A stretch of DNA of 64,000 nt from Homalodisca vitripennis (GCF_021130785.1 NC_060213.1:65324001-65388000); one strand, 5' to 3'; positions 26,898-40,041 are shown, numbered from the stretch's first letter. Notes: generated by a model not told the origin, from the sequence alone. Numbers and translations: made by a program.

Positions 26898-27589
26898 TTT
26901 AACATAAAGGAGAGAGAGTCCATAAGACGACGGATATTATACGGGATTAAGAGATTTGACGTTCGGTTACATAAAAACAATAAATCTATAGGTTAAAACT
27001 ATTTATCAGCAAAATCAGTTAGTTCTCTTGATAAAAGCCACTAGAAATAAATTTTACAATAAGTAAACGTTTTAGTGGTTTCTTAGTTACCTAATAGAAA
27101 AGAATCTTGACACTAATATAAAAAATTTAATTTTCAATTTCTCCTTAGTAATTTATAGCCTGACCGGTAGCGAAGTCTATCACTCGAGGGGCTGGCCAAA
27201 TTACTCTCCTATATATCTGCACACACGATATATGGAGAACAAATGCAGCTATTGCAATCCAACCCATGGGATTTTGGTTAGCATAAGCGAAACTTAACTG
27301 TTCACAGGATATTTCTAGAGTAAATGATTAAATTACAGACTTTAAATAGATTTTGTAGGAAGCTTTGTCATAGCTTATAACGTAAGACGTGGAGAGCCGT
27401 TCCTTCATTGCTTATTGCTTAAAACTTATAAAATATAATGGTATATATTTTTATAATTGTAGATTACACTTAGCACTTAAAGATCATAGCTTTACATTTT
27501 AATTTTCAAGCTAAGCTTAAAATATACAAAGTAACTGATTATAACTCATTAGTTCCATTCTTGAGAAAAATGTACTTCTGGTAAAGGAG

Positions 27590-27865
27590 ATTTCCTCGAC
27601 GTTGATCATTATGCCGCCTGTATCGCTACACTTTACACGTGCGGTTTCAGTAATGAGACCGTCCTGAGTTGAGATACGAAGCAGACCAGTGTAACCGTGT
27701 TAGGTAAGCCTGCTGCAGGCTTAATGATACCGTTTGGAATGCCTTGAACTGCACGCGGACTCTCGCCTGATTGGCTGATCTTGTACAAATCAAATCACAC
27801 CGTTTCAGCCAACCGTAGCCACGTACACGCATTAGAAATTCAGCCAAACTACATTACAACGTTTC
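27590..27865. promoter_or_regulatory. GC-richer island with CCAAT word and GCCTGCTGCAGGC
   Basis: A roughly 270-bp mixed-composition block with the near-palindrome GCCTGCTGCAGGC (about 27709), CAGCCAATCAGGCGAG read on the minus strand (about 27765-27780), and CACGTGCGG/CCACGTACACG words. The minus-strand AGCCAATCA matches that at 26310. A 66-codon minus-strand frame has no recognised product. It could be a conserved regulatory element or an unrecognised repeat. Confidence 0.35.
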
Positions 27866-27869
27866 ATTA

Positions 27870-29695
27870 CACTCTCCAAAATTTGTTGGAGTAACCCAAT
27901 GAGATAATTTGTATTGTTCAATATGAATGCTATAAAGAAAATTCACTATGAAAACATATTTTAATTCCGGAAACAATAATGGTATATAACAAACATGTAT
28001 TTGTGGATAAACCGACGTGACACGCAACTTTTTTAGGAATTATTTGATCTGTGTTTTCTCGTTACGAATATGGATACCAATAGAACCAATGTAAAACTGT
28101 TAGACTTTTAATCGTTACTACGCTGCTCTTTGACCTTTCCACACCTATTTGAAACTAAGAAGAACCTATATACCAATCTTTTAGTCTTCAGCTCACTTCT
28201 TTCAAAGTTATCGTACATGCAGACGACAACTCGACTTAAAAAAGAACCTGTCCTTAATATCGTATATAGTTGGTATATTATTTCTTAAATATACGTTATT
28301 TATTAAATTACGTTATACAAAGAGTGGTACATTTTCTTTCCTTATACCCCATATTTTTAGACCCCAGATATCTGAAAAATTATTAAACGTTCCCCAAAAT
28401 CCTTATTTACGAATATAAAAATTGTTAAAATTTACCTTTGCTACACAATAAATATATCAATACTCTATCATATGCTTAAGGAGCTTGGATTAACTGTATA
28501 ATTCTGTAAAAAACTTCTAGTTAACTGTAATTTAGTATACGTTTAGTTAAATTCTATTTAAGATTTCCCGAGTAATTAAGTTTCAAAATCCAGATATGTA
28601 TCGTTACTCAACAAACTTTGCTAGAGTTTAAAACATTTTGAAATTTTGGAAATTAGTATTAAAGTAGTAAAAAGAAACTCACAAAGAACTCTGAACTCAG
28701 CTAGCCACTGCTATTTGTATACTATAACATTATAATATAACACTAAAATCTAACATTAAATATAGCTCGCGAAATCTTGCCCTTTATCTCGGTGCAAGGT
28801 AAGTTATAGTATCTAATTTGGGAATAAAGGCAAGGAAGCTAAGTAATGGAATGGGCCAGCCTGCATGCGATAGGGCATAAAGACCACCTGGTGGTGAAAC
28901 GACCAGTCTAAAGTTAGGAATTTACGGCTTAAATCTGTCTTATGGCACTTTACATGTACGAAATCTAAATATATTAATTATCTGTATGACCACTATTATA
29001 AAACTAATCATTAGATAAGTACAATAAAATAATCGTGGTGATCCAAGAAAACTTACTATGTTTTAAAGTGTAAATCTTACATTTAGATCTCTGCTCTCCA
29101 GTTTACGCTATTTGATTTTAACACTGTCCTTAAATATAAGATTAGGTCCTTCATTCCAATACATTATTTTTTATTATAAAACACTCTTAATATTTATAAT
29201 TCCTTTCTAATTTGATGTTAACTATAGTAAAATAATACATTAAAGTATTATGGACACTACATTATTATTATTATTAATGACTAGCACAATATACCTTAAC
29301 AATAGTTATTAAACTTTAAATCTTTTTCTATTTAACAGAATAATTGCTTAATCATAGAGCAAGGTTACGTTTGGGTTTCTTTGGTGGATATTTTTGAAAA
29401 TAGATTGTATTCAATACTTTTATTATAAGGAACACATAATTGCTGAGTTTTGTTAAGTTAGATAGCCTAAGTGGTATACTAGAAAACCTAGAATCTGTAG
29501 TCATCTATTAACGACAATAACTATAGTATTTTGTCTCAGTTATGTCCTGTTTATATTAAGTAAATGTAATTTGATGACACCTTACACTATAGAACTTTAA
29601 TCTGTAAAATGATTGTGTATGATAAATCAATAACCATCTTATTTTTTAATAAAACATGTGATTTTTTATATTGAAAATTTTGACAGGCATAATAG
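27870..29695. other. AT-rich stretch, nothing firmly recognised
   Basis: A modest GC-richer patch lies at 28830-28920 (it includes ACCACCTGGTGGTG, a palindromic CACCTGGTGG core). No gene was recognised. Confidence 0.45.
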
Positions 29696-29701
29696 GAAAG
29701 C

Positions 29702-29890
29702 TTAGTTCATAAAGTTTGTTCCATATAAATTATTGAACAACACTTCAACATGACCTGGAACATTTCTCAACATGGTAACACATTTTTCCAACAGCCGTCG
29801 GACATCTGCCAGTGAGGCTTGTAGCGTGTGCGCTGGAATGTTGGTTAACACTTTCCGCTCTCTGTTTTCGAGGTTTTCATAAGGTTCGCC
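29702..29890 (-). pseudogene. Tc1/mariner-superfamily transposase, C-terminal fragment
   Basis: On the minus strand a frame ends at a TAA (29702-29704) and encodes about 60 residues including IPAHTLQASLADVRRLLEKC and a terminal GHVEVLFNN. This matches the usual C-terminus of insect DDE transposases of the Tc1/mariner (DDE_3) group, where the last helices read like 'IP..ml...l..vrrRle.C....GghiE.l'. The catalytic D-D-D/E core is not present upstream, and further minus-strand frames are broken, so only a tail remains. The neighbouring DNA on both sides is AT-rich and shows no inverted termini. It is distinct from the mariner remnant at 50.7-51.2 kb, which carries more of the core. Confidence 0.65.
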
Positions 29891-29894
29891 TCTG

Positions 29895-31365
29895 TCTATC
29901 CATTTGTTTCAAAAAGGCGCTTTCAGACATCGCCTAACTGTATACAACTGACACAATATTGAGTACTGAATTATTAACCACCCTCTATAACCGTTAATTC
30001 AAGCTGCTCTCCGATGGTCCCAAAATAAAACTAAACAATAGGGAATGTGTCTTATCAAATACTTTTTAAGTTTTAAGATACTACTAAGCTTGTCAATGAG
30101 TAGGGAGTTCACTCGTGCATGGCTATACTTCCAGGTAGGATTCAGAGATGAGACATGAATCGTAAACGAGCTTTCTAAATATTTTATTTTGCAAAAAAAG
30201 TATTTTACAAGAACATTATCTTATCATATAATTTTAATATGAAGAGCACGCCAGCTCTCCAAGGCCGAGAAATATGTAATGGGTAAAGAGTAAAGTTAAT
30301 GTGTAATCAATCACTACCCAGTAAAGTTTCACTAGACTTGACTAACCGAAGAAATTTAGATCCAAAGTAGTCTTTGGGACGCAACCTTAAAAATTATTAT
30401 GATTACAGACGAAGGTTACGTTATTGAAAACTTATGTTTTAATTATATATTTATGTATTCCTCCCTTTGGAATTTTTTATAACGTTGAGATTTTTCATTT
30501 ATAGGCCTATATTGTTTAAATATTTTACTCTACAATAATTCTACTGACTTTTATGTTCAAGAGATTTCCATTGGGATACCAAATCCTTCCAAAACTATAT
30601 AAGATATCCCTTGTTAGCCAGATAGATATATTTCTTGATGATGTTAAAATTCTGTAACATTAGACTATTCTCTAAATATTGACGAAAACCATGTTTCTGA
30701 GTAAGGGATGGATTATTTCTTCATATTAATGTTCTAATGGTAAATTGTTTTAAATTTACAGTCCACGTTATTTTACACTTCATCATCTGTGGTCTTCATA
30801 AAAATAGTATTGAACTGGTAAACATTTTAATAGTTGGTATTGTAGTGAATTTTAAGCATTTAAAATGTTCAGATAAACCGTGCTTACCCTTTTTAGGAGA
30901 CAGTTGAAATATATTCTTCCTGTCTTCTATTCAAAATCGGTTTTGTGTGTATCAAACTACGACTTGTTCATTATTTATAAATAAAGAAATAATTTTCATA
31001 CCATTCGTAGTACACAATGGTAAGACAATTGTTTAGTCCAGAGAAATCGTATTTTTACTTTTGTTAACGTTATGCAGATTTTGAAAACAATCGTCTTATG
31101 TAGAATTTGATCTAAAAACCTCCAACAGCAAAATGCTATTGCCTAGAAATATTTTAAATTTACTTAAAAGTTTTTAATTATTTTCAATTGTGTAAACTGT
31201 ATTAATTTAACAGTAGTTTTCAAACTATTGCAATTAAATAAAATATCTAGGCACTAATATACATGTGTACTTTACCATACACTTCACACTACTTCATTTT
31301 ATAATTGCCTGATAAAAAAATGCAGTCTGGAATACTGCAAAATTGGACGCTCGACAAAGTCTGTT
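29895..31365. other. AT-rich stretch, nothing recognised
   Basis: No coding frame, RNA or transposon was recognised. Confidence 0.5.
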
Positions 31366-31369
31366 AGAT

Positions 31370-31640
31370 GTTCGTTAGATAATTAACTCGAGGCTAATTG
31401 CATTAACACTTCTTGTAGTGCTGAACCACGCCGAGACTAGAAAAAGAAAAAGAGACGCTGTAACGACTCCTTGACAATTGTATTAGAAGGGTTCAATTAT
31501 GGCTGAAACATCTGAGAGAATACAGATCAGCTGGTTGATATTCTTCAAGAGGCCAGGTGTGGGCACGAGGTGCAGACTTTAGTGTCGCAATGGGACTTTA
31601 TTTCGTATCATTAGCCTCTACTTACATTCCCTTCCTTGCA
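31370..31640. other. GC-richer island, candidate regulatory element
   Basis: A roughly 270-bp block with an A/G tract (GAAAAAGAAAAAGAGACG, about 31438), GACAATTGTATT (ACAATTGT, a Sox-like palindrome, about 31472), and GATCAGCTGGTTGAT (about 31526). No open frame. The regulatory reading is from composition and words only. Confidence 0.35.
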
Positions 31641-31644
31641 GTTC

Positions 31645-33085
31645 TCTGTATTCAGCATGGAATTTTCAAAAACTTAATATTTCTTACATTATGTTAACAG
31701 TTTTGTCCAGCCTATACTAATTTTAAAATGTTTTTATTAGCTTACTTTAAGCACAATAAAAATTTAATTTTGAACTAAATTTATGAAATATTTTAAAGTA
31801 GAAGCTAAAACTATGAGCCCATTAATAACTAGATGACGATTTAATAATTTTCAATAACAGTATTGAGCTAAATATAGTTAAAATTAAACTCTATAAAACT
31901 TTTACATAAATTGTATGGATAATAAAGATGATGACGGACAATAAAGAACTATACTGTGAGTGTAAACCATATTTTTCCATTACATGAAAATATCTCTCAT
32001 GACGATTGTAAGGTTTGTTAAAAGCTTTAATATGTCCATTTGACTTTAAAATTCCGTGTTCATAGTAAGCTACGCTACAAAGGATTGTTGGCTGGGATTA
32101 CAGTTTAAAATGGGTCAATTTTAGAATAAATCCCAAATAAAAGTTGTTATTACCATGCTGTCTTGCCTGTCTGTTAAGATCAAATTTGTAATTGATGTTA
32201 AATATGACTCAAGAAAACCTAAAGGTTACAAAAATTTAAACGTAGATTTACAACTGAATGACAATCCATACATTTGCAGCTTTGTCTGTACGCAAATAGA
32301 TTTAGTTTCTTGTGACTCATCCTACATTCTAAACGATTTGTAAAAAATGTTTAATTTCCTACTACAAATTTTAATTTATTTCGTTACTGTAAATTGCGCT
32401 GGGTTATTATAATACTGAATTATTTTTTTTTATGCAGTTCTTACATTTTATTCCGTCTATAAAGCTTATAAAATTAATGTGTTAGTTGTAGAGCTATACA
32501 AGAAATTGTGCCTTTAAACATTACGTGAAGGTTAAATATCAGAAATTATTAAATTAAATTAAATATTAAATTTTTGAAACTGTTTTATTTTACTTACACC
32601 AACATTTTGCAGTCCAATGCTACTGGAAAAAACCACTTAGACCTTGAAAGTAATGTCTAATGAGTATTCATATAGAATATTAATTGAAAGATTATAAGAG
32701 CTAATCACATGATATTAGCAAGGGATTAACAAACATCACTATAATGTGATCGTACATATTCAATACATGTATATATATATATATGTATATATATATCACT
32801 ATTCTAATGTGCATAAGTGTTCCATTCTATGTAATATTATTACTTTGATTTTTGCTATTGTAGCTAAAGCGTTATAATACAAGGATTATAAATTATATTC
32901 ATGTCCAACATAACCATTGACTTTGTACAATTTTTAAATTTTACTAATAATAAAAATCCATGTCTATATTTATCGTCTTCATCTGTAGCAGTGTGATACT
33001 AGTAAACTTTAATATAACATTTAAATGGGTATTTCATTTATTCTAATGTTAGTTACATAACGGAAATTACATTTAAGTGTAATTT
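31645..33085. other. AT-rich stretch, nothing recognised
   Basis: Contains short TATATA runs (32769-32797). A 62-codon plus-strand frame at 32155-32343 has no recognised product. Confidence 0.5.
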
Positions 33086-33089
33086 TTAA

Positions 33090-33365
33090 GATGGTCTCAT
33101 AAAAGGACGGGTCGTTTGTTTAACACTTTAACGAGTAACTCTCAAAGTTAAAATATAACGGCCCATGAAAGAAACGTTATACCTAAATCAGACCCTCACA
33201 AAGTGCTTAGAGCCGGAGTAGATCTTTATTGTATCCATAAATCCTTTAATGTGGCGATAAGAGGAGTGTTTCGCTAGATGGATTAATAGACTAACGAGAT
33301 CTTCCCTAGATTATGGAAAATACTCGATTCCAACACATTTGCTTGTGTTTTATGGATGAGTATAT
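33090..33365. other. GC-richer island, candidate regulatory element
   Basis: A roughly 270-bp patch with two TAACGAG words (about 33130 and 33291), ATCCATAAATCC (33233) and GTGTTTTATGG (33345). No coding frame. Confidence 0.35.
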
Positions 33366-33369
33366 TTCA

Positions 33370-34725
33370 CATAGACATGGTTTAACTAATTTAAGTATAG
33401 TTATAGACGAATAAAGAATACTGTAATTTATATCATGAATATTGACCTAATTTATTCACTTTCAATGTTAAGTTATTTAGCATATATTCTTAATAAAGAG
33501 TAAATTTAATAGTTAATTAAGAGGTTATTCTATTAGTTGAATTTAAACCATAATTCTATATAGATACATTTCCATGACCAATTATTGCAAAATATATAAT
33601 AATTCTTTGAGATTGCAATGAACTACATATTGAACAAATATGCAATTGGGAGAGATAGAATTTAACATTATATAGAAAAGTACATTAACAATTATAGACA
33701 CATTATTTAATAATTTCCTAATATTTATGTTCTTGCAGATTGTTATCAATAATAAGATACTTTAATAACAGTTTTCATTAATAATTGGTGAATTTGTACT
33801 TCATGTACTTTGAAAAATAAGTTTCTTTTTTCTTTTTTTTATTTTGAGTCTGAGTATATATAACACAGTAATGTTCATCTTTACAATTATATTCTCTGGG
33901 TCTCAGAACTTCTGGGTTCTATTATTACTAAAATATACGCCAAATCTTTGAATTTAATTTCTTTAGCCTCAGGATAATAGAACCTATAGTTTTACTAACA
34001 TTGTATTCTAGTTTTCACTAGTGTTTGTGGCCGGGTCACCTAAATACAGGATATTGGCTATCAGGATTGGCTCTCTGTCCTGTTTCTCGATTGATTCATC
34101 GAGTATAATTGCTCGTCTATTACACAAAAATTCAATACCTACGATCCAATTAAGTATAAATCCTTTGGCGTATTCTTTGGGTAGTACTGCTAACTGCTTC
34201 CTGACGTATTATTAGTTTCCTCGTCTATCATCTTCGAGCCACGAGTTCCTGAAGGTGTATTTTGTAAAATTAGATTAGTGATAATTATCTAAAACGTAAC
34301 TAATTTTTATTTATTTAATACAACGTTACTAAATTAGTTTTAATTGTAATAATTACTACCGATGGCGAGTGCTACAATATGGTATTTTAGTACTTGAAGC
34401 AATGAGAACAAGGTTGAAACTGTTTATAATTACTACTTCAATTAATTAGTTTGTAGTTACTAGATTTTAGTCGTGCTGAGGTATTAGGGCCTTTACTTCA
34501 AGATAGAGAATTCAAGGGTTTTTAAGCATCTTGAGGACTGATTTGGATGCTTTTTTTCTTACTTTCAAACAATTTGTTACAATAATTGAACCTTCTATTT
34601 GGGTATACGAGTATATCTTAATACCAATATAGATACTTCTGATTTGTTCAATGAGTATCGAATAAATCATTGCCATATCTATTGAGGTCAGCATTTGGCT
34701 TTTCTAAAGTTTAAAGAAGTACAAA
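33370..34725. other. AT-rich stretch, nothing recognised
   Basis: Chance frames only (for example 34021-34215 plus). No RNA or mobile element was seen. Confidence 0.5.
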
Positions 34726-34729
34726 CGGA

Positions 34730-34895
34730 TTAAACTTGTTGAGGTTAATATTGCTCTAAAGCTCTTGGTGGAGAGGGGGTGGGAAGGGAAAGCAGCTTCA
34801 ATTTAAAAAGCAATTATGACTGAGATGATAGCTGGCAGCTTTAATAAAGGAGATCAACTTCTTATAGCTGGCGTCGCTCACCACCTGGTTGTTAA
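34730..34895. other. GC-richer island, candidate regulatory element
   Basis: A 165-bp patch with a purine-rich GGTGGAGAGGGGGTGGGAAG (34767-34786) and two ATAGCTGGC words (about 34828 and 34865). No coding frame. Confidence 0.3.
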
Positions 34896-35284
34896 AATTA
34901 TTTTAAACACTTCAAGTACCGGAACGTAATGGTAATCTATATTTCATTTATTGCCTGAAGAATTTTAAACTACTCGGAATATTAAAATTGCTTTTAGGAT
35001 AAAATAAAAATCAAATATTACCCCCAAAGTTGTAAGAACATGAAACCAATATCTTCTTAGTTCTTAATTATATATTTTTGAATGTTCTATTTTCGCTAAA
35101 GTGAAAACAAATGTACATATTTTGATATACAGTGTTTGTTATCACACGTATTTAACGGTTCTATAGTACCCTAGGCGATGTACTAAAAACTATCTCTAAT
35201 GTGATAGCTAACCTACTTACTTGGTTAACGTCCTATCTAGCGGAATATAACTTCACCATGTTCCTAACTGTGTTTATTTGCTCT

Positions 35285-35500
35285 TATCCTCAACTCGTGG
35301 ATGAGGGAACAAGGAGAGGTATTTTGTTAGGAGTGAACTCTGCCGACGGATAAAGCTTCAATTTTTGGGAATGTTCCTCAGCAAAGTAATGGTATGCCAA
35401 CAGGGATGGATTTAGCATGAGGTTTGGGGAAGGGTCCAAATTGGAGGACCCAAGGGTTATAGAATACCCTCCTCCCCCAGAAAAATGGAACCCTCTTATA
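35285..35500. repeat. possible fragment of an interspersed repeat
   Basis: The segment is more GC-rich than its flanks and includes the phrase CAGGGATGGATTTAGCATGA followed by G-rich and GGTCC words, a wording typical of decayed interspersed repeats. No second copy exists in this window, so the call rests on style alone. An 80-codon minus frame across it looks spurious. Confidence 0.25.
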
Positions 35501-36289
35501 TAATATATTACAAAATTTACATATTTAAACACATTGTTCGCATTTTGGATTCTAAAAATATTCTTCTATCAGAAAGTAAACTAGAAATTATAAATTTACA
35601 CTTTCAACCTCCCTTAAATTTCTTTTGAATGGCGAGCAGTGTCAGCAGAAGTAGTGGCAAAGACTACGCGACAGTCTGTTACATATAATAGGCTGGGTCT
35701 GTGCCTCATAATGATGGATAGGGATGCAACGCCGAGTTGACTGTCTGAATGTGTGTTCCTTGAGATATATTGAAAAATTTTGTGGATTACGTTAAGTAGT
35801 TAATTTTATGGATTTTTCTAGATTATTTAGTGTGAAAAATTATTCAGACACGTATATGTACGTGTCAAACAGATCTATTTAGTGCCAGAATTAATTGCTG
35901 ACAGTGGTAGTACTCAGTTATTACACTGGTAGTCTGGTAGTTTAATGTACTTACAAGCAATATTACAAACTCTATTACATCTCGATTTTATCAACTCTAT
36001 CTAGACTTGTTTGCCCATTTAATTAGACTTGTTTAGTGATTTTAAGACGATTATATTGTTATATAAGAAATTCGTATATTCTATTCAAATTGATTATTTT
36101 GTACAAGTTTGATTTATTATGAGTAAATATGTTTATTTTATGTACTTCTCTTCCAGTACCTTAACTGATAACAGAGATAAAATGATTAATAATTCAATGT
36201 ATACCAAGACTACGATTCCACCTATTTACGCAATTGCAAGGCTTGAAATCAAATTATCTCATGAGCCGGCTAAAAAAAGTATTCGCGAG

Positions 36290-36550
36290 TGTTGGAGTGA
36301 AAGGAGGGTGGGGTATAATTGGTGGTACAGAATATGAAGGGGAATGAAAGAGATGGGGGTTGAGGGTTAGGATTGTATGATGGGGGGGAAGCGGAGGGGA
36401 AAAAGTGCGTGCCTTGTCGCCGACACCTGTGTAATTCGTTTATAAAAGTCATTTCGTTCCAGCCTATATCTCATTAAAGTCATAAGTAACCTGAAATAAA
36501 GATTTAGGAGAACAAACTTGGAATGCTGTGTTTGGGCTTTTGACAGTGTG
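36290..36550. other. purine/G-rich tract and GC-richer island
   Basis: Positions 36304-36402 hold many G runs on the plus strand (G3 to G7, for example GGGGGGGAAGCGGAGGGG at 36382), enough for possible G-quadruplex formation. The following 36410-36550 is a mixed-composition patch with CACCTGTGTAATTCG. Frames on the minus strand over it look compositional. Confidence 0.4.
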
Positions 36551-37140
36551 CTTTCCAACGGGATAGTTATGATTCATATGAATTCAATGAAATGCGTATA
36601 TTGAAATGAATAAAGATACTAACCATCTTATTTTTGGCATGGAGCTGTGATAAAGCTTTCTTTTACATTTGAAAGATCTAAGACAATATGGTTTTATCCA
36701 TTATAATAGCTTGTTTTTGAAAGTTTAATATGCATACAACAGTGCAATATGCTTGAATTTAGAATTGTTAGATTAATAAGTGATGATACTAAATATTTAC
36801 TAAATAAAATCAGACCTTTTTTACGTACTAAAAGGTTTAAATGCCGTTCAAATATTAGTTCATTCTACGCCTTTTGAACATATTATGGGAATTAGTGACA
36901 CTAATGGTCCAGCGTAAAAATCTAAGTGAAATATAAAAAATAAAACTGAGCGTATCGTATTTTTTTCCCATAATCAACCTCATAAAAGAGTTTCACATGA
37001 TCTACATCTTAGCATTATACTTATAAGACAGCGATGTTAAAATTAGAATAAAATAAAATAATATTATTTTGGATAATATAGTATTAATCTGTTACGAATG
37101 TAACAAGTGTTTAGCCACCCGTTCATCAAAGGTCCTTTTG

Positions 37141-37326
37141 TTATTCAGAAGTACCTTCAGACGACGTTTTTGGTAATTTGTTTGTGCTACTTTTGAATAC
37201 TATCTTTTCCACTGATAACATAAATCCTTTCATCCTACCCAGTTCACTTTGAATGTGCAATTTTTCCACAAGTTTCAAACAATATTTGGGAACATACATA
37301 ACCTTTGGATCCCCAGTTCCCACCAC
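37141..37326 (-). CDS. candidate coding fragment, unknown product
   Basis: A 61-codon minus-strand open frame has a protein-like composition (it contains DPKVMYVPKYCLKLVEKL and QSELGRMKGFMLSVEKIV, with alternating hydrophobic and charged residues as in amphipathic helices). A GAAG|GTACTT donor-like site lies near its end, and a weak TTTTAAG acceptor-like site lies just upstream of its start. I recognise no family, and no neighbouring exon is visible. It may be a single exon, a retro-inserted fragment, or chance. Confidence 0.2.
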   Translation of the reverse strand: MVGTGDPKVMYVPKYCLKLVEKLHIQSELGRMKGFMLSVEKIVFKSSTNKLPKTSSEGTSE

Positions 37327-37489
37327 CTTAAAATATTGCTTATTTAATTACATTCTTGAAACGATTTGCTCTCATTGCAGGGGGCCGTCTTCAATCAACC
37401 TAAACCATTTTTTTAAGTAATTAGGAGAGATAAACCTTCCAACAATCTAAATTTAAATTTGAACTGCACCAATTATATGATATAATTGT

Positions 37490-37720
37490 GTCATAATCAA
37501 GAACAATATTGAGTGCAGGACTAAAATTGATTAATTACTGCTTGATTGTCATTACGCCATAAATGTCCATGAGGTTTACCTACAATCAACGCTAACCATT
37601 GTCATTATGTTCATTAAATACTCTAGAGCCAGTTAATTGGTTGCATAATTGGATATGCAAGTGGTATTTAAGTACATGCTCTACAAGACCCTCATCCTTG
37701 AAACTGCTACGCATGATCCA
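37490..37720. promoter_or_regulatory. candidate conserved non-coding element
   Basis: Rich in homeodomain-type words: TTGATTAATTACTG (about 37528), CATTACGCCATAAATG (about 37551), and GTTAATTGGTTGCATAATTGG (about 37634). The last resembles the TTAATTGGTTGAAT...AATTGG core of block B1 at 41341, but the match is short. No coding frame. Confidence 0.35.
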
Positions 37721-37724
37721 CACG

Positions 37725-38985
37725 TATGGTGTCTTTATCTAGCACACCATTGTGATACAGAGAGTTCAATGTGGGATGTTCCGTTTACTCTTTTAAAACA
37801 GGATCCATCCTTCTAAGATGTTGATTGTGAAATGATGTTTCCATTCAATATAATTTAGGAAGATAAAATGTTCTAAACTGCTTCTGTTTTACTATACTTC
37901 TTAGAGTGTTGCTATGCAGTCCTACTTGAAGAATTACATTGTGAATAATCCTATTCATCGAACTATGACATTTGTATAGATCGGTTAAGATTTAGTGTTC
38001 TCTTCAGGGAAAAGGTATGATCTGAGGTGTTCCCCTCCCTGAATAAATTGTAACTGTTAGTTTCTTGTATGTATTACACACTTTTGGTATAATTGTGTTT
38101 ACTCTTAAAATCTCACATTTTCGAGTGATATTATCACACTGTGGAAACACATTGTAATAGTGATTTCATATGGCTACAATGGACCGTTATGTGTTAACAT
38201 TTGTGATAGCAAAACATTAGCAACATCAATAAATTACCCTCTTTGATTATTAAACAATAATTATGCATTCCAACAAACTAGTGTCAATAAAAGCCGAATT
38301 CTTTTTTCCTTTTCCAATTTACAATTAAATCCTAATTTAGTAATAGTAAGTTGTTATTTTTTAATTTCCATGAAACAGTCTTGAGCTTTCGGCAGGTTAT
38401 TATTTAACACATACGTTTAAACTTAAATATCCGTATGCATCTCTTCAACTATAATGCCTTCAAATTTACAATGGAAAGGGGTGATATAATTCATCCATTT
38501 GAATTATGTAAGCTAACACGTAGGCATTTAAATTCATATGCAATGTATACAATTTACGTAACACTAATAATTTATACTGTGACTAATAGCAGAAATATAT
38601 AATTCGGTTTGTTATTTTAATTGTCCGAGCGTTATCTAAGCCTATCATTCGTGGTAATGGAAACGTTAGCAAATATTTTACATTTGTTTCATAAGTAATC
38701 GGAACCGAGGAATTTGCAGAATAAATAAATGTATATAATCATGTATAATGACATTTTAACATGTAATACTGTTATGTATAGTTTAACATGAACATAAAAA
38801 TGGAAATCAATGCTAAGATTTGGCGAACCTATTCTATTTCATAACACTTTTACGTTGTAATACCTTCCTTAAATCAACGGTACTTGAACATTGCTACGAA
38901 ACCTAACCTAATGAAAATATACGTAAAGCATATAGTAATAGGCTATAAATCGATAAAGATTTAATATTTTTACATGGAAATTTAT
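37725..38985. other. AT-rich stretch, nothing recognised
   Basis: No gene or repeat was recognised. Confidence 0.5.
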
Positions 38986-38989
38986 TTCT

Positions 38990-39475
38990 ACACAGCCGAG
39001 AATGTATTCTATAATGATACATGTCTAACTATGGGGTTTGTCTGACCATAACTGAATCCTATCACTCAGCATGGCACAAGTTCCCTTTTGTCTGCCGAGA
39101 GATTTAAAAATGCCTTTGTCTGTCTATTTGTCCGCAGAACATCTGAAAATTAAACGAGCTATAGGTTTTACATTTTGGATGGAATCCTAGCGAAGCCTGT
39201 TACGTGACGCGTGGAGTTAACTACCTACCTTGTTAACTAAACCAGTCACGCTATTTGTAGGGTCACAATCATTACGTATCACATTATTACGGCAAAATGG
39301 AGCACAAATTAAAACGTAGTAAGAAGAAGTATGTTTCCACCATCGGATTTTCAATAAATCACAATAATATTTTGAATAATCGATTTTAGATGCAATCGTT
39401 GGCCGAGATATTTGTGGCGCGCCAGCTGTCAGTGACAAATCGTTTCTTCTGTCAACTTCAAACATCGTTTAAATT
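38990..39475. repeat. degraded interspersed repeat with GTCTGTCTATTTGTCCGCAG phrase
   Basis: Contains TTTGTCTGTCTATTTGTCCG (about 39115) followed by AACGAGCTATAGGTTTTACA and CCTGTTACGTGACGCGTGG, the wording of decayed interspersed repeats that recur throughout insect intergenic DNA. A more diverged relative of the phrase occurs at 45130-45230. The right half (39400-39475) includes GGCGCGCCAGCTGTCAGTGA. The class is not determined. Confidence 0.5.
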
Positions 39476-40041
39476 TAAGTCCCATCCGTCATAGTTGTTT
39501 GTTACACTTTTAAGACCAGTTTTTACTTCAGGTGAATATTTTTTCACTACTAATCGTTTTATCTATTGATAGATTTAGACAGAACACTAATTACCGAAAA
39601 TGTATTTATTTGCCTATTAAGCTTAAGCATTTTGAACATGTAATTTTTTAAATATCAAATTAATAGTGTTTTGGTAAAAACAACGTGTTCCCGCAGTTAC
39701 TATCTTTTTATTTTTTTCTATTAATTTATTTATTCACTCTGAACTCAGAAACTTTGAATTCGGAAACATTTTTAGACCAAGTCTGCTGTATATTCCAGTA
39801 AAGTAAAATTTCATACTTTTACAGTGACAAAATATGATTAAAATTGCATTATTTTTGCCTGAGCTCGCATTGTGGTAAATATTGTGTAAAACTATTTCAT
39901 TTCATCTCTATATAAGCTCTCATTTAATTTAATGATTACGATTCTAGTATAATTGTAGGATATTTAAATTAAAAACAAATATACATAGACTTATTCAGTA
40001 AAATGAAATTGTAATTTTATAATTAAAACACCCTATTCTGA

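Noticed and set aside
6843..33355. TTTATGG/CCATAAA words (6843, 10328, 15462, 19293, 33235, 33348) read as posterior Hox or Caudal sites, suggesting a Hox regulatory region
   Set aside because: A 7-mer this AT-rich is expected around a dozen times in 64 kb of such composition, so the words alone do not support a Hox landscape.
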